A DNA stretch of 64,000 bases from Oerskovia douganii. Its GTDB lineage: Bacteria; Actinomycetota; Actinomycetes; Actinomycetales; Cellulomonadaceae. Shown in pieces: positions 1 to 7,814 of the stretch; the stretch's first letter is position 1, and each line of letters starts with the position of its first letter. The notes under the pieces are model-generated. The model did no database searches. It was given only the letters and a program-made list of their open reading frames with translations, and was not told where the DNA came from. The position numbers and the translations under genes are program-made. The DNA lies in contig NZ_JACSPN010000007.1 of assembly GCF_015142735.1 (NCBI RefSeq), forward strand, positions 62,001 to 126,000. Direction: 5' to 3'.

Positions 1-508
1 TGGCGATGTCGACGACCGCGGACCCGGAGGCCGCGGCGGCCGGGGCGGCGGCCGGAGCAGCCTGCGCGGCGGGCTGGGCACGCTCGACGCTGCGCGAGGC
101 CGCGGCGGTGGTCCGCTCGGGAGCAGCAGCGGCGGCGGGCGCCGGTGCGGGGGCGGGCTCCGGCTCGGGCTCGGGCTCCGGTGCGGGGGTGACCGCGACG
201 GTGGCCTGCTCGATCGGGAGGACCGCGTCGGCCGCGACGGTGACGGCAGGGCTGGTCGCGAGGGCCTCGCGAGCCTGCGCGGTCAGGGCGTCGAGGTCGA
301 CGCTGCCGACCGACTTCGACTGGTCGCTCGCGGGAGCCGCGTTCGCGGGGGCTGCGAAGACCGAGAACAGCAGACCGGACGACGCGGCGACGACCGCGCT
401 GCGACGGGCGACGGTGCTGACGCCGGACGCGGCGGAGCGGCTGAGAGAGGTCAAGGGCGTGATGGGGCGGTGCGCGGCACGGTGGCGCGCACGTGAGCGA
501 GAGGTCAC
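1..508 (-). CDS. Secreted cell-wall hydrolase, N-terminal part (probable NlpC/P60 C40 peptidase)
   Basis: Only the first 169 codons are in the window; the gene runs off the left edge. The GTG start at 508 follows an AGGAG ribosome binding site. Residues 1-60 form a long signal peptide: a basic N-terminus, a hydrophobic core around VVAASSGLLFSVFAAP, and a likely cleavage near ANA-A. A low-complexity linker follows (alternating Pro-Glu and Pro-Ala, then Ala-rich). The last visible residues, GSAVVDIA, resemble the first helix of an NlpC/P60 catalytic domain, but the catalytic Cys-His lies outside the window. The c-di-AMP riboswitch directly upstream is known in Actinobacteria to control Rpf and NlpC/P60 muralytic enzymes. 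An Rpf or other hydrolase remains possible. The secreted, riboswitch-controlled nature is well supported; the exact peptidase family is inferred. Confidence 0.72.
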   Translation of the reverse strand, partial: MTSRSRARHRAAHRPITPLTSLSRSAASGVSTVARRSAVVAASSGLLFSVFAAPANAAPASDQSKSVGSVDLDALTAQAREALATSPAVTVAADAVLPIEQATVAVTPAPEPEPEPEPAPAPAPAAAAAPERTTAAASRSVERAQPAAQAAPAAAPAAAASGSAVVDIA

Positions 509-521
509 GTGTGTTTCTCCT

Positions 522-697
522 GGACGCCTGAGAGGTCAGCTGTCGGGTTCGGGTCGGAGAAAGCTCTACCCGGCCGTGCGGACCGAGGTCCGTCCGGCTT
601 CACCCCAAGGGCACCGTCTCCGGTGCCCACAAGAATGGGTCCCCCACCCCTGCCATGGGTGTAGTACGTGGCTCCGGAGGTGACAGGGTTCGGCGTC
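522..697 (-). promoter_or_regulatory. c-di-AMP riboswitch (ydaO-yuaA class)
   Basis: Read on the minus strand, the element opens with GGACGCCGAACCCTG and closes with GGCGTCC. The two ends pair perfectly as a 7-bp P1 (697-691 with 528-522). Class-typical segments occur in order: CCGGAGCCACGTA, GGGGGACCCATTCTTG, TTGGGGTGAAGCCGG, GGTAGAGCTTTCTCCGACC and CGAACCCGACAGCTGACCTC. P1 ends one or two bases before the AGGAG ribosome binding site of the downstream hydrolase gene, and no terminator hairpin separates them. Known members bind c-di-AMP and turn expression of wall-remodelling genes off. The position here suggests control of ribosome access, which is inference. Confidence 0.93.
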
Positions 698-741
698 CAC
701 CGGAGCACTCCAGCGAGAGGGTTCTCAGCGGAGCACGTTCG

Positions 742-771
742 ACCGTACATGGCGGCGCAGCGATTGTCACA
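742..771 (-). promoter_or_regulatory. Candidate promoter for the riboswitch-hydrolase transcript
   Basis: On the minus strand a TGTGAC -35-like hexamer (771-766) is followed, 18 bases later, by TACGGT (747-742), a TANNNT -10. Transcription would begin near 735, about 40 bases before the aptamer's P1. The match is from eye only and the -35 is imperfect. Confidence 0.35.
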
Positions 772-895
772 ATGCGGTAACGAACCTCGCGAGTCGGACA
801 CCTGTCCAACTCAGTGACGTGGCTCACCTCTGCGCGAGCACGGCGCGCGCCACCGTCCGTCGTCCCGCGCCGCGGATGCCCGGTCGGACGTCCGC

Positions 896-1186
896 TCAGG
901 CGGGCTTCGTCGCCTTCCCGTCGAGCCACAGGGTGTCCGACGCATCCCGGTGCGTGCCCGTCGACCCGACGTGCTTGCTGTCGATCGTGGGCCCCTTCCT
1001 GATCACGTGGACGAGCGCCATCGCGTGCCCGCGCCCCAGGTCGTAGTCCTCCTTGAGCCACTCCACGATCACCCCCGCCGTGACCGACGGGTCGTCGAAC
1101 CCCTTGTCCTGCGCGATCGTCACGAGCTGGCGCGGCGTGAGACCGGTCTTGTCCTCGACGGCGTCCAGGTAGGCCTGGAAAGACAT
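896..1186 (-). CDS. DUF4287 domain protein
   Basis: A 96-residue protein beginning MSFQAYLDAVEDKTGLTPRQ, the characteristic start of the DUF4287 family. It continues with a predicted helical segment containing VIVEWLKEDYDLGRGHAMAL, also family-typical. The C-terminal 30 residues (HVGSTGTHRDASDTLWLDGK) are less conserved. There is no signal peptide or membrane segment, so it should be cytoplasmic. Biochemical function is unknown; the domain often occurs alone or next to DUF5655 in actinobacteria. It stands alone, separated by about 125 bases from the DUF305 gene's stop on the same strand. Confidence 0.88.
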   Translation of the reverse strand: MSFQAYLDAVEDKTGLTPRQLVTIAQDKGFDDPSVTAGVIVEWLKEDYDLGRGHAMALVHVIRKGPTIDSKHVGSTGTHRDASDTLWLDGKATKPA

Positions 1187-1311
1187 GGTGCTCCTCGATC
1201 TCAGCGGGGCTCAGGACGGTGCGGGACGCACGGTCGAGGGGAGAGACCGCCCGCGCGACCGGAACTCATCGGTCCCCCCGGCCTGCCCGCGCCGCGCCCG
1301 GCGGGCACCGC

Positions 1312-1926
1312 CTACCGCCCGAGCAGCGCGTCGATCTCCGCCATCTCCGCGGTCTGGACGTCGACCATGACCTGCGCGAGGTCGCGGAGCCCGGCGTGCC
1401 CACCGCCCTGGATCTCGCCCTCGGTCATGGCGATCGCGCCCTCGTGGTGCGCGTGCATGAGCTCGAGGAACGTCGTCTCCGCCTCCGCGACCGCGGTCGC
1501 GTCACCCGTGCTCGTGTCCGCGAGCCGCTCGAGCGAGCCCATCTGGTCGCTCGTCAGCATGCCGTTCGCGACGTGCACCGAGTGCATCTCCATGAGGTCG
1601 CCCATGGCCCAGGCGTCGGCCCAGCCGAGCATGGTCTCGATCTCCTCGGCCTGACCGTCGAGGATCCGCTGCGCGAGGTCCCGGGTCGGCGCGGTGACAC
1701 CGTCGACGGCCAGGATGATCTCGCTCATCTCGACGGCCTGCTCGTGGTGCGGGGTCATCATCGCGATGAAGTGCGTGTCGACGTCGTTGACCTCTGCCGG
1801 GGCCGCCCCGGCCCCGGCGGGCGACGCGCTCGCGTCCCCCGCGGAGGGTGTCCCACCGCCCGTCGAGCACCCCGCGAGGGTCGCGGCCAGGACGAGCGCG
1901 GTGAGGACGGCGGGCAGCTTCTTCAT
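1312..1926 (-). CDS. DUF305 family lipoprotein
   Basis: 204 residues with a lipoprotein signal peptide: MKK, a hydrophobic stretch, then the lipobox LAGC (Cys about 20). A short Gly/Ser/Ala/Pro-rich linker leads into a DUF305 (ferritin-like four-helix) domain, recognised by FIAMMTPHHEQAVEMSEII and a second His-rich helix, LMHAHHEGAIAM. The paired HH motifs and Met residues suggest metal binding; members are often linked to copper or other metal stress, but no reaction is established. It should be anchored to the outer face of the membrane. A second DUF305 lipoprotein lies at 20949-21692. It is divergently oriented from the flavoprotein gene at 2206. Confidence 0.92.
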   Translation of the reverse strand: MKKLPAVLTALVLAATLAGCSTGGGTPSAGDASASPAGAGAAPAEVNDVDTHFIAMMTPHHEQAVEMSEIILAVDGVTAPTRDLAQRILDGQAEEIETMLGWADAWAMGDLMEMHSVHVANGMLTSDQMGSLERLADTSTGDATAVAEAETTFLELMHAHHEGAIAMTEGEIQGGGHAGLRDLAQVMVDVQTAEMAEIDALLGR

Positions 1927-2058
1927 GAGGACTCCGGTGTGTCTCGGGATCGCCGGGGCACGCGGGCGCCGGTTCCGGCGAGCGTCTCACCAGCGTAGAC
2001 GCGAAGTCTGGGAACGGGCTGAGCAGTCCCTGCCCCACCGGGCCACCGACCCGCGGTA

Positions 2059-2090
2059 CCCGACGGCGCGACGCACGCGACGCCGTCGGG
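2059..2090. repeat. CCCGACGGCG hairpin
   Basis: A perfect 10-bp inverted repeat (CCCGACGGCG at 2059-2068, CGCCGTCGGG at 2081-2090) with a 12-base loop. It lies between two divergent genes, so a terminator role is not the obvious one. The same half-site recurs in hairpins at 3578 and 23626. Confidence 0.6.
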
Positions 2091-2205
2091 CGCGGGCGGG
2101 CGAGGCCCTCCACGGACGGGTCGCAGACTCGTCACGCTTCCAGGCCCCACGAACCGGCGCTCCCTGCCACAGTATGGTCACCGCACTCGACGAGGAGGCC
2201 ACCGC

Positions 2206-3564
2206 ATGAGCCCGTCCCGCTCCACCGCCCAGTCCTTGGCCCCGCACAGCACGACGACCGCCCCGGAGAGAGCCGACCTCCCGCCCCTGCTCACGGGGTG
2301 GCGACGCCTGTGGACCCGGCCCGCCCTGATGCCGTACGTGCGGCTCCTGGTCCTGGTCCTGGCGGTCAACGTCGGGACCGCGGTCGTCGTCCTGCCGGGG
2401 ACGACGACGGCCACCCGGCTCGACGTCGCCCTGACCGCGACGGCGCTCAACCTGGGGGCGGCGGCGCTCATCCGGCAGCAGCACGTCGTCAACCTGCTCT
2501 TCCGTGTCGCGACGAGCGCGCCGGTGTCATGGCCGCTGCGCGTCCGGGCAGCGCTCGCGAAGGTGTACCACCTGGGCGGGATCCACGTCGGCGCCGCGCT
2601 CGCCGCGACCGCGTGGTTCGGGGTGCTCGCCGTGACGGCCCTGAGCCCCGCGGGGCGCGACGGGCTGTCCCCGACGACGCTCGGCGTGGTCGTCGCGCTC
2701 GCGCTGCTGCTGGTCCTGATCGCCGCCCTCGCGACCGCGCCGCTGCGCCGCCGACATCACGAGGCGTTCGAGATGAGCCACCGGTTCGGCGGCTGGCTCA
2801 CGCTCGCCCTGTTCGTGGTCCTGACCGTCCGGTACGCGCACGACGTCGCGCCCGGCAGCGCGTGGGACGTGATCCTCACGGAACCCGCGACGTGGGTCCT
2901 GCTGGTCGTCGTCGTGAGCGTGGCGCTGCCGTGGCTGCACCTGCGCAAGGTCGCCGTGGACGTGCACACGCCCTCGTCGCACGTCGCGCTCGTCCGCCTC
3001 CACCACCACCCGCGGACGTTCGTCGGGTCGTCGACCACGATCGCCCGGCACCCGCTCGGGCAGTGGCACCCGTTCGCGAACCTCGTCACGCCGAGCCGAC
3101 CCGAGCTGCGCCTCGCGATCTCCCGGGCGGGCGACTGGACGGGGTCGTTCATCGACTCGCCGCCCGAGCACGTCTGGGTCAGGGGCGTGCCCACGGCCGG
3201 GGCGGGCAACGTCGGCAAGCTCTTCCGCAAGGTCGTGTGGGTCACGACCGGCAGCGGGATCGGCCCGTGCCTGCCGAGCCTGCTCGCGGGCGCGCCCGCG
3301 CACCTGGTGTGGGCGACGCGGACCCCGGAGGCCACGTTCGGCCCCGAGCTCGTCGCCGAGATCACCGAGTCCCTGCCCGACGCGCTCGTGTGGGACACGC
3401 GCGCCCAGGGCAAGCCGGACCTCGTCGCGCTCGCGCTCGACGCCGTCGCCACCACGGGGGCCGAGGCCGTCATCTGCATCTCGAACCGGCCCACGACCTT
3501 CGAGGTCGTCGAGGCCCTCGAGTCGCGCGGCATCCCCGCCTACGGCGCCATCTGGGACTCCTGA
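2206..3564 (+). CDS. Ferric-reductase-like transmembrane flavoprotein
   Basis: 452 residues. The N-terminal half is membrane-embedded: hydrophobic segments near 45-65, 75-95, 120-140, 165-185, 195-215 and 225-245. His residues lie in LAKVYHLGGIHVGAA and in RRHHEAFEMSHRFGGW, the arrangement expected of haem-binding ferric reductase-like proteins. From about 250 the protein is soluble and resembles a ferredoxin-NADP reductase module: a beta-rich region with RPELRLAISRAG, and a glycine-rich nucleotide motif VWVTTGSGIGPCLPSLL near 340. It probably moves electrons from NAD(P)H through flavin to haem across the membrane; acceptor and partner are unknown. An ATG start follows GAGGAGG. A TATGGT hexamer at 2173-2178 could be the -10. 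A hairpin terminator follows the stop. Confidence 0.72.
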   Translation: MSPSRSTAQSLAPHSTTTAPERADLPPLLTGWRRLWTRPALMPYVRLLVLVLAVNVGTAVVVLPGTTTATRLDVALTATALNLGAAALIRQQHVVNLLFRVATSAPVSWPLRVRAALAKVYHLGGIHVGAALAATAWFGVLAVTALSPAGRDGLSPTTLGVVVALALLLVLIAALATAPLRRRHHEAFEMSHRFGGWLTLALFVVLTVRYAHDVAPGSAWDVILTEPATWVLLVVVVSVALPWLHLRKVAVDVHTPSSHVALVRLHHHPRTFVGSSTTIARHPLGQWHPFANLVTPSRPELRLAISRAGDWTGSFIDSPPEHVWVRGVPTAGAGNVGKLFRKVVWVTTGSGIGPCLPSLLAGAPAHLVWATRTPEATFGPELVAEITESLPDALVWDTRAQGKPDLVALALDAVATTGAEAVICISNRPTTFEVVEALESRGIPAYGAIWDS

Positions 3565-3577
3565 CGCGCCTCCCGCA

Positions 3578-3611
3578 GCCCGACGGCGGCACGCGCGCGA
3601 CGTCGTCGGGC
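3578..3611. terminator. Bidirectional terminator hairpin
   Basis: GCCCGACG at 3578-3585 pairs with CGTCGGGC at 3604-3611. It sits in the 55-base space between the flavoprotein stop (3564) and the convergent DoxX-like stop (3620), so it could serve both transcripts. Confidence 0.6.
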
Positions 3612-3619
3612 GGCGGGGT

Positions 3620-4150
3620 TCACGCGTCGCGGGCGCCGCACGTGAGCCGTGCCCCGAGCGTGACCGCCGCGACCACGCTCGCCCCCGCGACGAACACGAC
3701 GTCCTTGAGGACGTACTGGCCCATGAGCGTCATGCCGTCACCGAAGAGCTCGTCGGCGAACAGCACCACGGGCGACATCATGCCGACCAGGGCGACCGCG
3801 AGCACCACGAGGCCCGCCCGCAACCACCGCCCGCTCAGGAGCGTCAGCCCGATGAAGGTCTCGACGACCGCCGTCAGGAGCACCGCCCCGGCCCCCTCGA
3901 CGACACCCAGGGTCAGCGCCTCGACCGTCTGCGTGACGATCTGCTCCGCCGGGCTCGCCCCGGGGAAGAACTTGAGCACCCCGAATCCCAGGAACACCAG
4001 GCCGAGCATGACCCGGAGCGCGGGGACCGACCACCGGACGAGGACGGCGGTCAGGGCGACGAGGGCGGCGTCGGAACGATCCGTGAACCACGTGGCAGGG
4101 CGTGCACGGGTGACTGTCGGCAACGACGTGTCGGGTCGGGCGGCGGTCAT
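3620..4150 (-). CDS. DoxX-like integral membrane protein
   Basis: 176 residues with four hydrophobic segments: LRVMLGLVFLGFGVLKF, the VEGAGAVLLTAVVETFIGL region, LRAGLVVLAVALVGMMSP and a C-terminal VVFVAGASVVAAVTLG. The FGVLKFFPG motif after the first helix is typical of DoxX/DoxD-like proteins. The ATG at 4150 was chosen because AGGAG stands eight bases upstream; the open frame continues far beyond it with no sign of coding. Function is unknown beyond a link to membrane redox or thiol stress in some family members. It converges on the ferric-reductase-like gene. Confidence 0.82.
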   Translation of the reverse strand: MTAARPDTSLPTVTRARPATWFTDRSDAALVALTAVLVRWSVPALRVMLGLVFLGFGVLKFFPGASPAEQIVTQTVEALTLGVVEGAGAVLLTAVVETFIGLTLLSGRWLRAGLVVLAVALVGMMSPVVLFADELFGDGMTLMGQYVLKDVVFVAGASVVAAVTLGARLTCGARDA

Positions 4151-4286
4151 CTGGTCTCCTCGTCGAGAACGTGCGGACAAGGACCCTGCGACGGTGCCGG
4201 GAGGTCCGTGTCCGTGAACGGTGGCCGAGCGTAGCCACGGCACATGAGGGACAGATGAGGTCCACCTGGTCGGTTTTCGGGGCGGC

Positions 4287-4331
4287 GGGACGCGGTGGGG
4301 CGGGACGCGGTGGGACGGGACGCCGTGGACC
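4287..4331. repeat. Three tandem 15-bp repeats
   Basis: Units GGGACGCGGTGGGGC, GGGACGCGGTGGGAC and GGGACGCCGTGGACC follow one another directly in front of the stop codon of the GNAT gene. A small CGCCGGC/GCCGGCG hairpin (4332-4348), whose loop contains the stop codon, follows. Probable slippage product without a clear role. Confidence 0.75.
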
Positions 4332-4338
4332 CGCCGGC

Positions 4339-4908
4339 TCAGCCGGCGACGAGCCCGTGCACGTGCGTGTCGTGCCAGCCGTCGACGTGCTTGCCGCTCT
4401 CCCGGAGCGTCCCCTCGTGGGCGAAGCCGGCCGCGAGCGCGACCTTGCACGACGCCTCGTTGCGCGTCGAGTGCATGAGCCGCAGACGGTGCAGCCCCAG
4501 GTCGCCGAACGCCCAGGCGGCGAGCAGCCCGACCGCGCGCGGCGCGACCCGGCGCCCCCGGGCGGCGGGCAGCACCCAGTAGCCGACCTCTCCCCCGCCG
4601 TCGTGCAGGTCGAGGTGGTGCAGGGCGATGCGGCCGACCACGACGCCGTCGGACTCGACGGCCCAGTCGCCCGCGGTCTCCAGCGCCCAGCCCTCGTGCC
4701 GAGAGTCGATCCAGGCCTCGGCCTCGGCGACGTCGGCCATGGTGCGGGCGTGCCAGCGCTGGATCGCGCCGTCCTGGTAGGCGGCGAAGACCGTCGGCGC
4801 GTCGGCGCGGGTCCACGGACGCACCGTCAGCCCGTCCCCCACGAGGACGGGCGGGGACTGTCCGCTCAGGCGACCGGGGTGGACGGTGGGCTCGGTGAGG
4901 ATCGGCAC
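4339..4908 (-). CDS. GNAT-family N-acetyltransferase (RimJ/RimL type)
   Basis: About 189 residues. The fold is recognised from LTVRPWTRADAPTVFAAYQD at the start, the central VVVGRIALHHLD and EVGYWVLPAARGRRVAPRA (beta4 and the acetyl-CoA-binding loop), and LHRLRLMHSTRNEASCKVALAAGF (beta5-alpha4), which match the RimJ/RimL subgroup. Members acetylate protein N-termini or small amines with acetyl-CoA in the cytoplasm; the substrate cannot be told here. I chose the GTG at 4908 (VPILTEPTV); the reading frame continues upstream to 5007 but that part has no family similarity. It is divergent from the gene at 4996. Confidence 0.85.
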   Translation of the reverse strand: MPILTEPTVHPGRLSGQSPPVLVGDGLTVRPWTRADAPTVFAAYQDGAIQRWHARTMADVAEAEAWIDSRHEGWALETAGDWAVESDGVVVGRIALHHLDLHDGGGEVGYWVLPAARGRRVAPRAVGLLAAWAFGDLGLHRLRLMHSTRNEASCKVALAAGFAHEGTLRESGKHVDGWHDTHVHGLVAG

Positions 4909-4995
4909 GCCGTGATGATGCCACGAGGGTTGCGGACCGGTCACGATCCGGCACCGGGCGGCCTGGGGCGAGGCGCCGCCTGCCAGGATCGCCGC

Positions 4996-5589
4996 ATGAC
5001 GACGCATCCGGGACCCATGCCGTCACCCTCGCCCTCGGAGACCGCGCACCGACGACGCGGCCGCGGGCGGGCCTGGGCGCTCGGAGCGTCGGGCCTCGCC
5101 CTGCTCGGAGCCTGCGTCTGGGGCGTGGTCGCGGCCCTCGGGACGTACGGGTCGCACGACCGGCCCGAGCTCGTCGACAGCCCGCCGGTGATCGATGCGC
5201 TGGAGGCGCCCTGCGCGGCGGTCCGGACGGCCGCCGCCGCGGTCGACGCAGCCGCTCCGCCGCCCGAGCGTGCGGCACGGCTCACGAGCGTGGTCACCGC
5301 GATCGACGGTCTCACCGCCTCGGTCTCCGGACTTCCGGCCGACCAGGTCGAGGCCGACGACCCGACCCGGCTCTGGGTGAGCGACTGGGAGACCCTCGGG
5401 GCGCGGATCACCGACTACTCGGCGGCGCTCACGGACGGGGCGCCGGCAGAGCTCGACACCCCGGTCACCGCGGACGGCTTCACCGTCGTGGCGCGCATGG
5501 ACGTGGCCGCGCCGCCGGGGTGCGAGGTACCCGCCGTCCTGGTGGCTCTCGACCCGACGCCGCCCCCGGCACCGTCGACCGGGAGCTGA
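4996..5589 (+). CDS. Hypothetical membrane-anchored protein
   Basis: 197 residues, not recognised as a named family. The N-terminus is basic (RRRGRGR), followed by one hydrophobic helix (LGASGLALLGACVWGVVAAL, residues about 32-51). An extracytoplasmic domain of about 145 residues follows, beginning EAPCAAVRTAAAAVDAAAPP; it is helical and contains two Cys (one near the start, one in APPGCEVPAV) that could form a disulfide. Start chosen at the ATG in the sequence GCCGCATGACGAC. It stands between divergent GNAT and downstream arsR-sulP genes, so context says nothing about its job. Confidence 0.75.
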   Translation: MTTHPGPMPSPSPSETAHRRRGRGRAWALGASGLALLGACVWGVVAALGTYGSHDRPELVDSPPVIDALEAPCAAVRTAAAAVDAAAPPPERAARLTSVVTAIDGLTASVSGLPADQVEADDPTRLWVSDWETLGARITDYSAALTDGAPAELDTPVTADGFTVVARMDVAAPPGCEVPAVLVALDPTPPPAPSTGS

Positions 5590-5667
5590 CCGCGCCGCGG
5601 CCCGCTGCGCCCCGGGCGGACCATGACTTGAGGAGTTGCTAAACTCGCCAAGTCCCCAGGAGGTCCC

Positions 5668-6054
5668 GTGCCCACCACCGCCACCACGGCGCCGCTCTAC
5701 GCGATCAAGGCCGAGCTGTTCCGCTCGCTCGCGCACCCCACCCGCATCCAGGCCCTCGAGGTGCTCAGCGCCGCGCCCCACCACGAGGCCCCCGTGTCCG
5801 ACCTGCTCTCCGCGACCGGAGTCGAGGCCTCGGTCCTGTCCCAGCACCTGGCGGTCCTCAAGCGCGCCGGTGTCGTGGAGTCGTCGCGCACGGGCAACAC
5901 CGTCGTCTACCGGCTGAGCCGGCCCCTGGTCGCCGAGCTGCTCGTCGTGGCGCGCGCCTTCCTGCGCGAGACCCTCGACGCGTCCGGCCGCCAGCTCGCG
6001 GCCGCGGACGAGCTGCCCCCGCTCCACGGGGAGAGCGAACGGACCGGACAGTGA
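5668..6054 (+). CDS. ArsR-family winged-helix regulator
   Basis: 128 residues; residues 10-95 form the ArsR winged helix (AELFRSLAHPTRIQALEVL, recognition helix SVLSQHLAVLKRAGVVESSR, wing GNTVVYRLS). The classic ELCVC-type metal-binding Cys motif is absent: the corresponding helix reads VSDLLSATG. It is therefore not an obvious arsenic or cadmium sensor. GTG start six bases after AGGAGG. The stop codon overlaps the GTG of the SulP gene (GTGA), so the pair is translationally coupled, and the regulator probably controls this transporter operon. ArsR-SulP pairs are common in actinobacteria; the signal is not known. Confidence 0.92.
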   Translation: MPTTATTAPLYAIKAELFRSLAHPTRIQALEVLSAAPHHEAPVSDLLSATGVEASVLSQHLAVLKRAGVVESSRTGNTVVYRLSRPLVAELLVVARAFLRETLDASGRQLAAADELPPLHGESERTGQ

Positions 6055-7814
6055 GCCGGGCGGGTCGCTCGGTACGCGACCTGCTGCCGTCGCGCGCCGA
6101 CGTCGACCTCCGGCCGAGGACGCTGCGCGCCGACCTGCTCGCGGGAGTCACGGTCGGCGTGGTCGCCCTGCCCCTCGCGCTGGCGTTCGGCGTGAGCGCG
6201 GGGGTCGGCCCCGGCCCCGGCCTCGTGACGGCCGTGGTCGCGGGCATCGTGGCCGCTGTGTTCGGCGGCTCGCGCGTCCAGGTCAGCGGCCCGACGGGCG
6301 CGATGGCCGTCGTCCTGGCCCCGATCGTCGCCCAGCACGGCCCCGCGGCGGTGCCGCTCGTCGCGATCCTCGCGGGCGTCGTCGTGCTGCTGGCCGGGGT
6401 GACGCGGCTCGGGCGCGTCGTGACCTTCATCCCGTGGCCCGTGGTCGAGGGGTTCACCGCAGGGATCGCGGCGATCATCTTCCTCCAGCAGGTTCCCGCC
6501 GCCCTGGGCGTCACGGGCGCGGTGGGCGGCAACCCGCTCCGCATGGCCGTCGACTCCGCCGTCGTCGCGTTCGGCGACGGCCCGACCGCCCTGTGGACGC
6601 TCGGGACGGTGGCGCTCGTGGCCGTCGTGATGCTCGTCCTCCCCCGCGTCGCGCCCGCACTGCCCGCCTCGCTCGTCGCGGTCGTGCTCGCGACCGTCGT
6701 CGCTCAGCTCGTCGACGCACCCGTCGCACGCATCGGCGCGCTCCCCGACTCCCTGCCGCTGCCGTCCGTGCCGCACCTCGACGCCGGGATGCTGCGGTCG
6801 CTGATCGGCCCCGCGGTCGCGGTCGCGGCGCTCGCCGCGATCGAGTCCCTCCTCTCGGCCCGCGTCGCCGCGGCCATGCCGTCCCCCGAGCCGGCCGGGC
6901 GGCGCGGGGCGACCGGGAGCGTGCCCGACGACGCGACCCACCGCTACGACCCCGACCGGGAGCTCGTGGGACAGGGGCTCGCGTCGATCGCGAGCGGCGC
7001 GTTCGGCGGCATGCCCGCGACCGGGGCCATCGCCCGCACCGCGGTCAACGTGCGCGCCGGGGCCCGCACGCGGCTCGCGGCCGTCGTGCACTCGGTCGTG
7101 ATCCTGGGCGTCATCTACCTCGCGACCGGCCCCGTCTCCGCCATCCCGCTCGCCGCGCTGGCCGGGGTCCTCATGGTCACCGCGGTGCGCATGGTCTCGG
7201 TCGCGACCCTCCGGGCCGTGCTGACCTCGACGCGCGCGGACGCCGTGGTGCTCGTCGTGACAGCGGTCGTGACCGTCGCGGTAGACCTCATCGAGGCGGT
7301 GCAGATCGGGCTGCTCGTCGCGGCGTTCTTCGCGCTGCGCTCGGTCGCGAAGGCCGCCGCGGTGCACCGCGAGCCCCTCCCGGGGCCGGCCCAGCCGGGT
7401 GACGAGCACATCGCGCTCTACCGTCTCGACGGCGCGATGTTCTTCGGTGCCGCCGACCGCATCCACGCGCAGATCCGGGACGACCAGGACGCCCTGGTCG
7501 TCGTCCTGCGGCTCTCGCACCTGCGTCTGGTCGACGCGACGGGCGCGCACGCGCTCGGGGAGCTCGTCGCGGACCTCGAACGCTCGGGCGTCACGGTCCT
7601 GGTCAAGGGCATCCAGCCCGCCCACCTGCCCGTGCTCACGCGCGTCGGCGTGCTCGACGAGCTGCGCCACGAGAAGCACCTGTTCGAGGACCTCCCGCCC
7701 GCGATCGAGCATGCGCGCTCGCACGTCGCGCGGGCTCAGGCGGGGGTCGGGGCCGTGACCCGGCCCCCGGGCCCTGCCGCGGTCGTGGCTCCCGGGGACG
7801 CCCTCAGCGGTTGA
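6051..7814 (+). CDS. SulP family anion transporter with STAS domain
   Basis: 587 residues. Residues about 20-435 form the SulP membrane domain, with the signature region LLAGVTVGVVALPLALAFGVSAG in the first helices and QVSGPTGAMAVVLAPI in TM3. A cytoplasmic STAS domain (about 455-560, containing HLRLVDATGAHALGELVADL) closes the protein. SulP proteins carry sulfate, bicarbonate or related anions by symport or exchange; the substrate is not decided by the sequence. The GTG at 6051 overlaps the arsR stop by four bases. The 3' end overlaps the convergent DUF1905 gene by 11 bases. Confidence 0.93.
   Translation: MSRAGRSVRDLLPSRADVDLRPRTLRADLLAGVTVGVVALPLALAFGVSAGVGPGPGLVTAVVAGIVAAVFGGSRVQVSGPTGAMAVVLAPIVAQHGPAAVPLVAILAGVVVLLAGVTRLGRVVTFIPWPVVEGFTAGIAAIIFLQQVPAALGVTGAVGGNPLRMAVDSAVVAFGDGPTALWTLGTVALVAVVMLVLPRVAPALPASLVAVVLATVVAQLVDAPVARIGALPDSLPLPSVPHLDAGMLRSLIGPAVAVAALAAIESLLSARVAAAMPSPEPAGRRGATGSVPDDATHRYDPDRELVGQGLASIASGAFGGMPATGAIARTAVNVRAGARTRLAAVVHSVVILGVIYLATGPVSAIPLAALAGVLMVTAVRMVSVATLRAVLTSTRADAVVLVVTAVVTVAVDLIEAVQIGLLVAAFFALRSVAKAAAVHREPLPGPAQPGDEHIALYRLDGAMFFGAADRIHAQIRDDQDALVVVLRLSHLRLVDATGAHALGELVADLERSGVTVLVKGIQPAHLPVLTRVGVLDELRHEKHLFEDLPPAIEHARSHVARAQAGVGAVTRPPGPAAVVAPGDALSG

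Noticed and set aside
6-683. 225-codon open frame on the plus strand at the left edge
   Set aside because: It is the antisense shadow of the hydrolase gene and riboswitch; its product is Ala/Gly low complexity.
505-801. Open frame on the minus strand over the riboswitch
   Set aside because: It covers the aptamer and promoter, whose RNA structure explains the conservation; no start signal.
5907-7724. 605-codon minus-strand frame opposite arsR-sulP
   Set aside because: Asp/Arg/Gly/His-rich composition typical of antisense in high-GC genes; the plus strand has two clear families.
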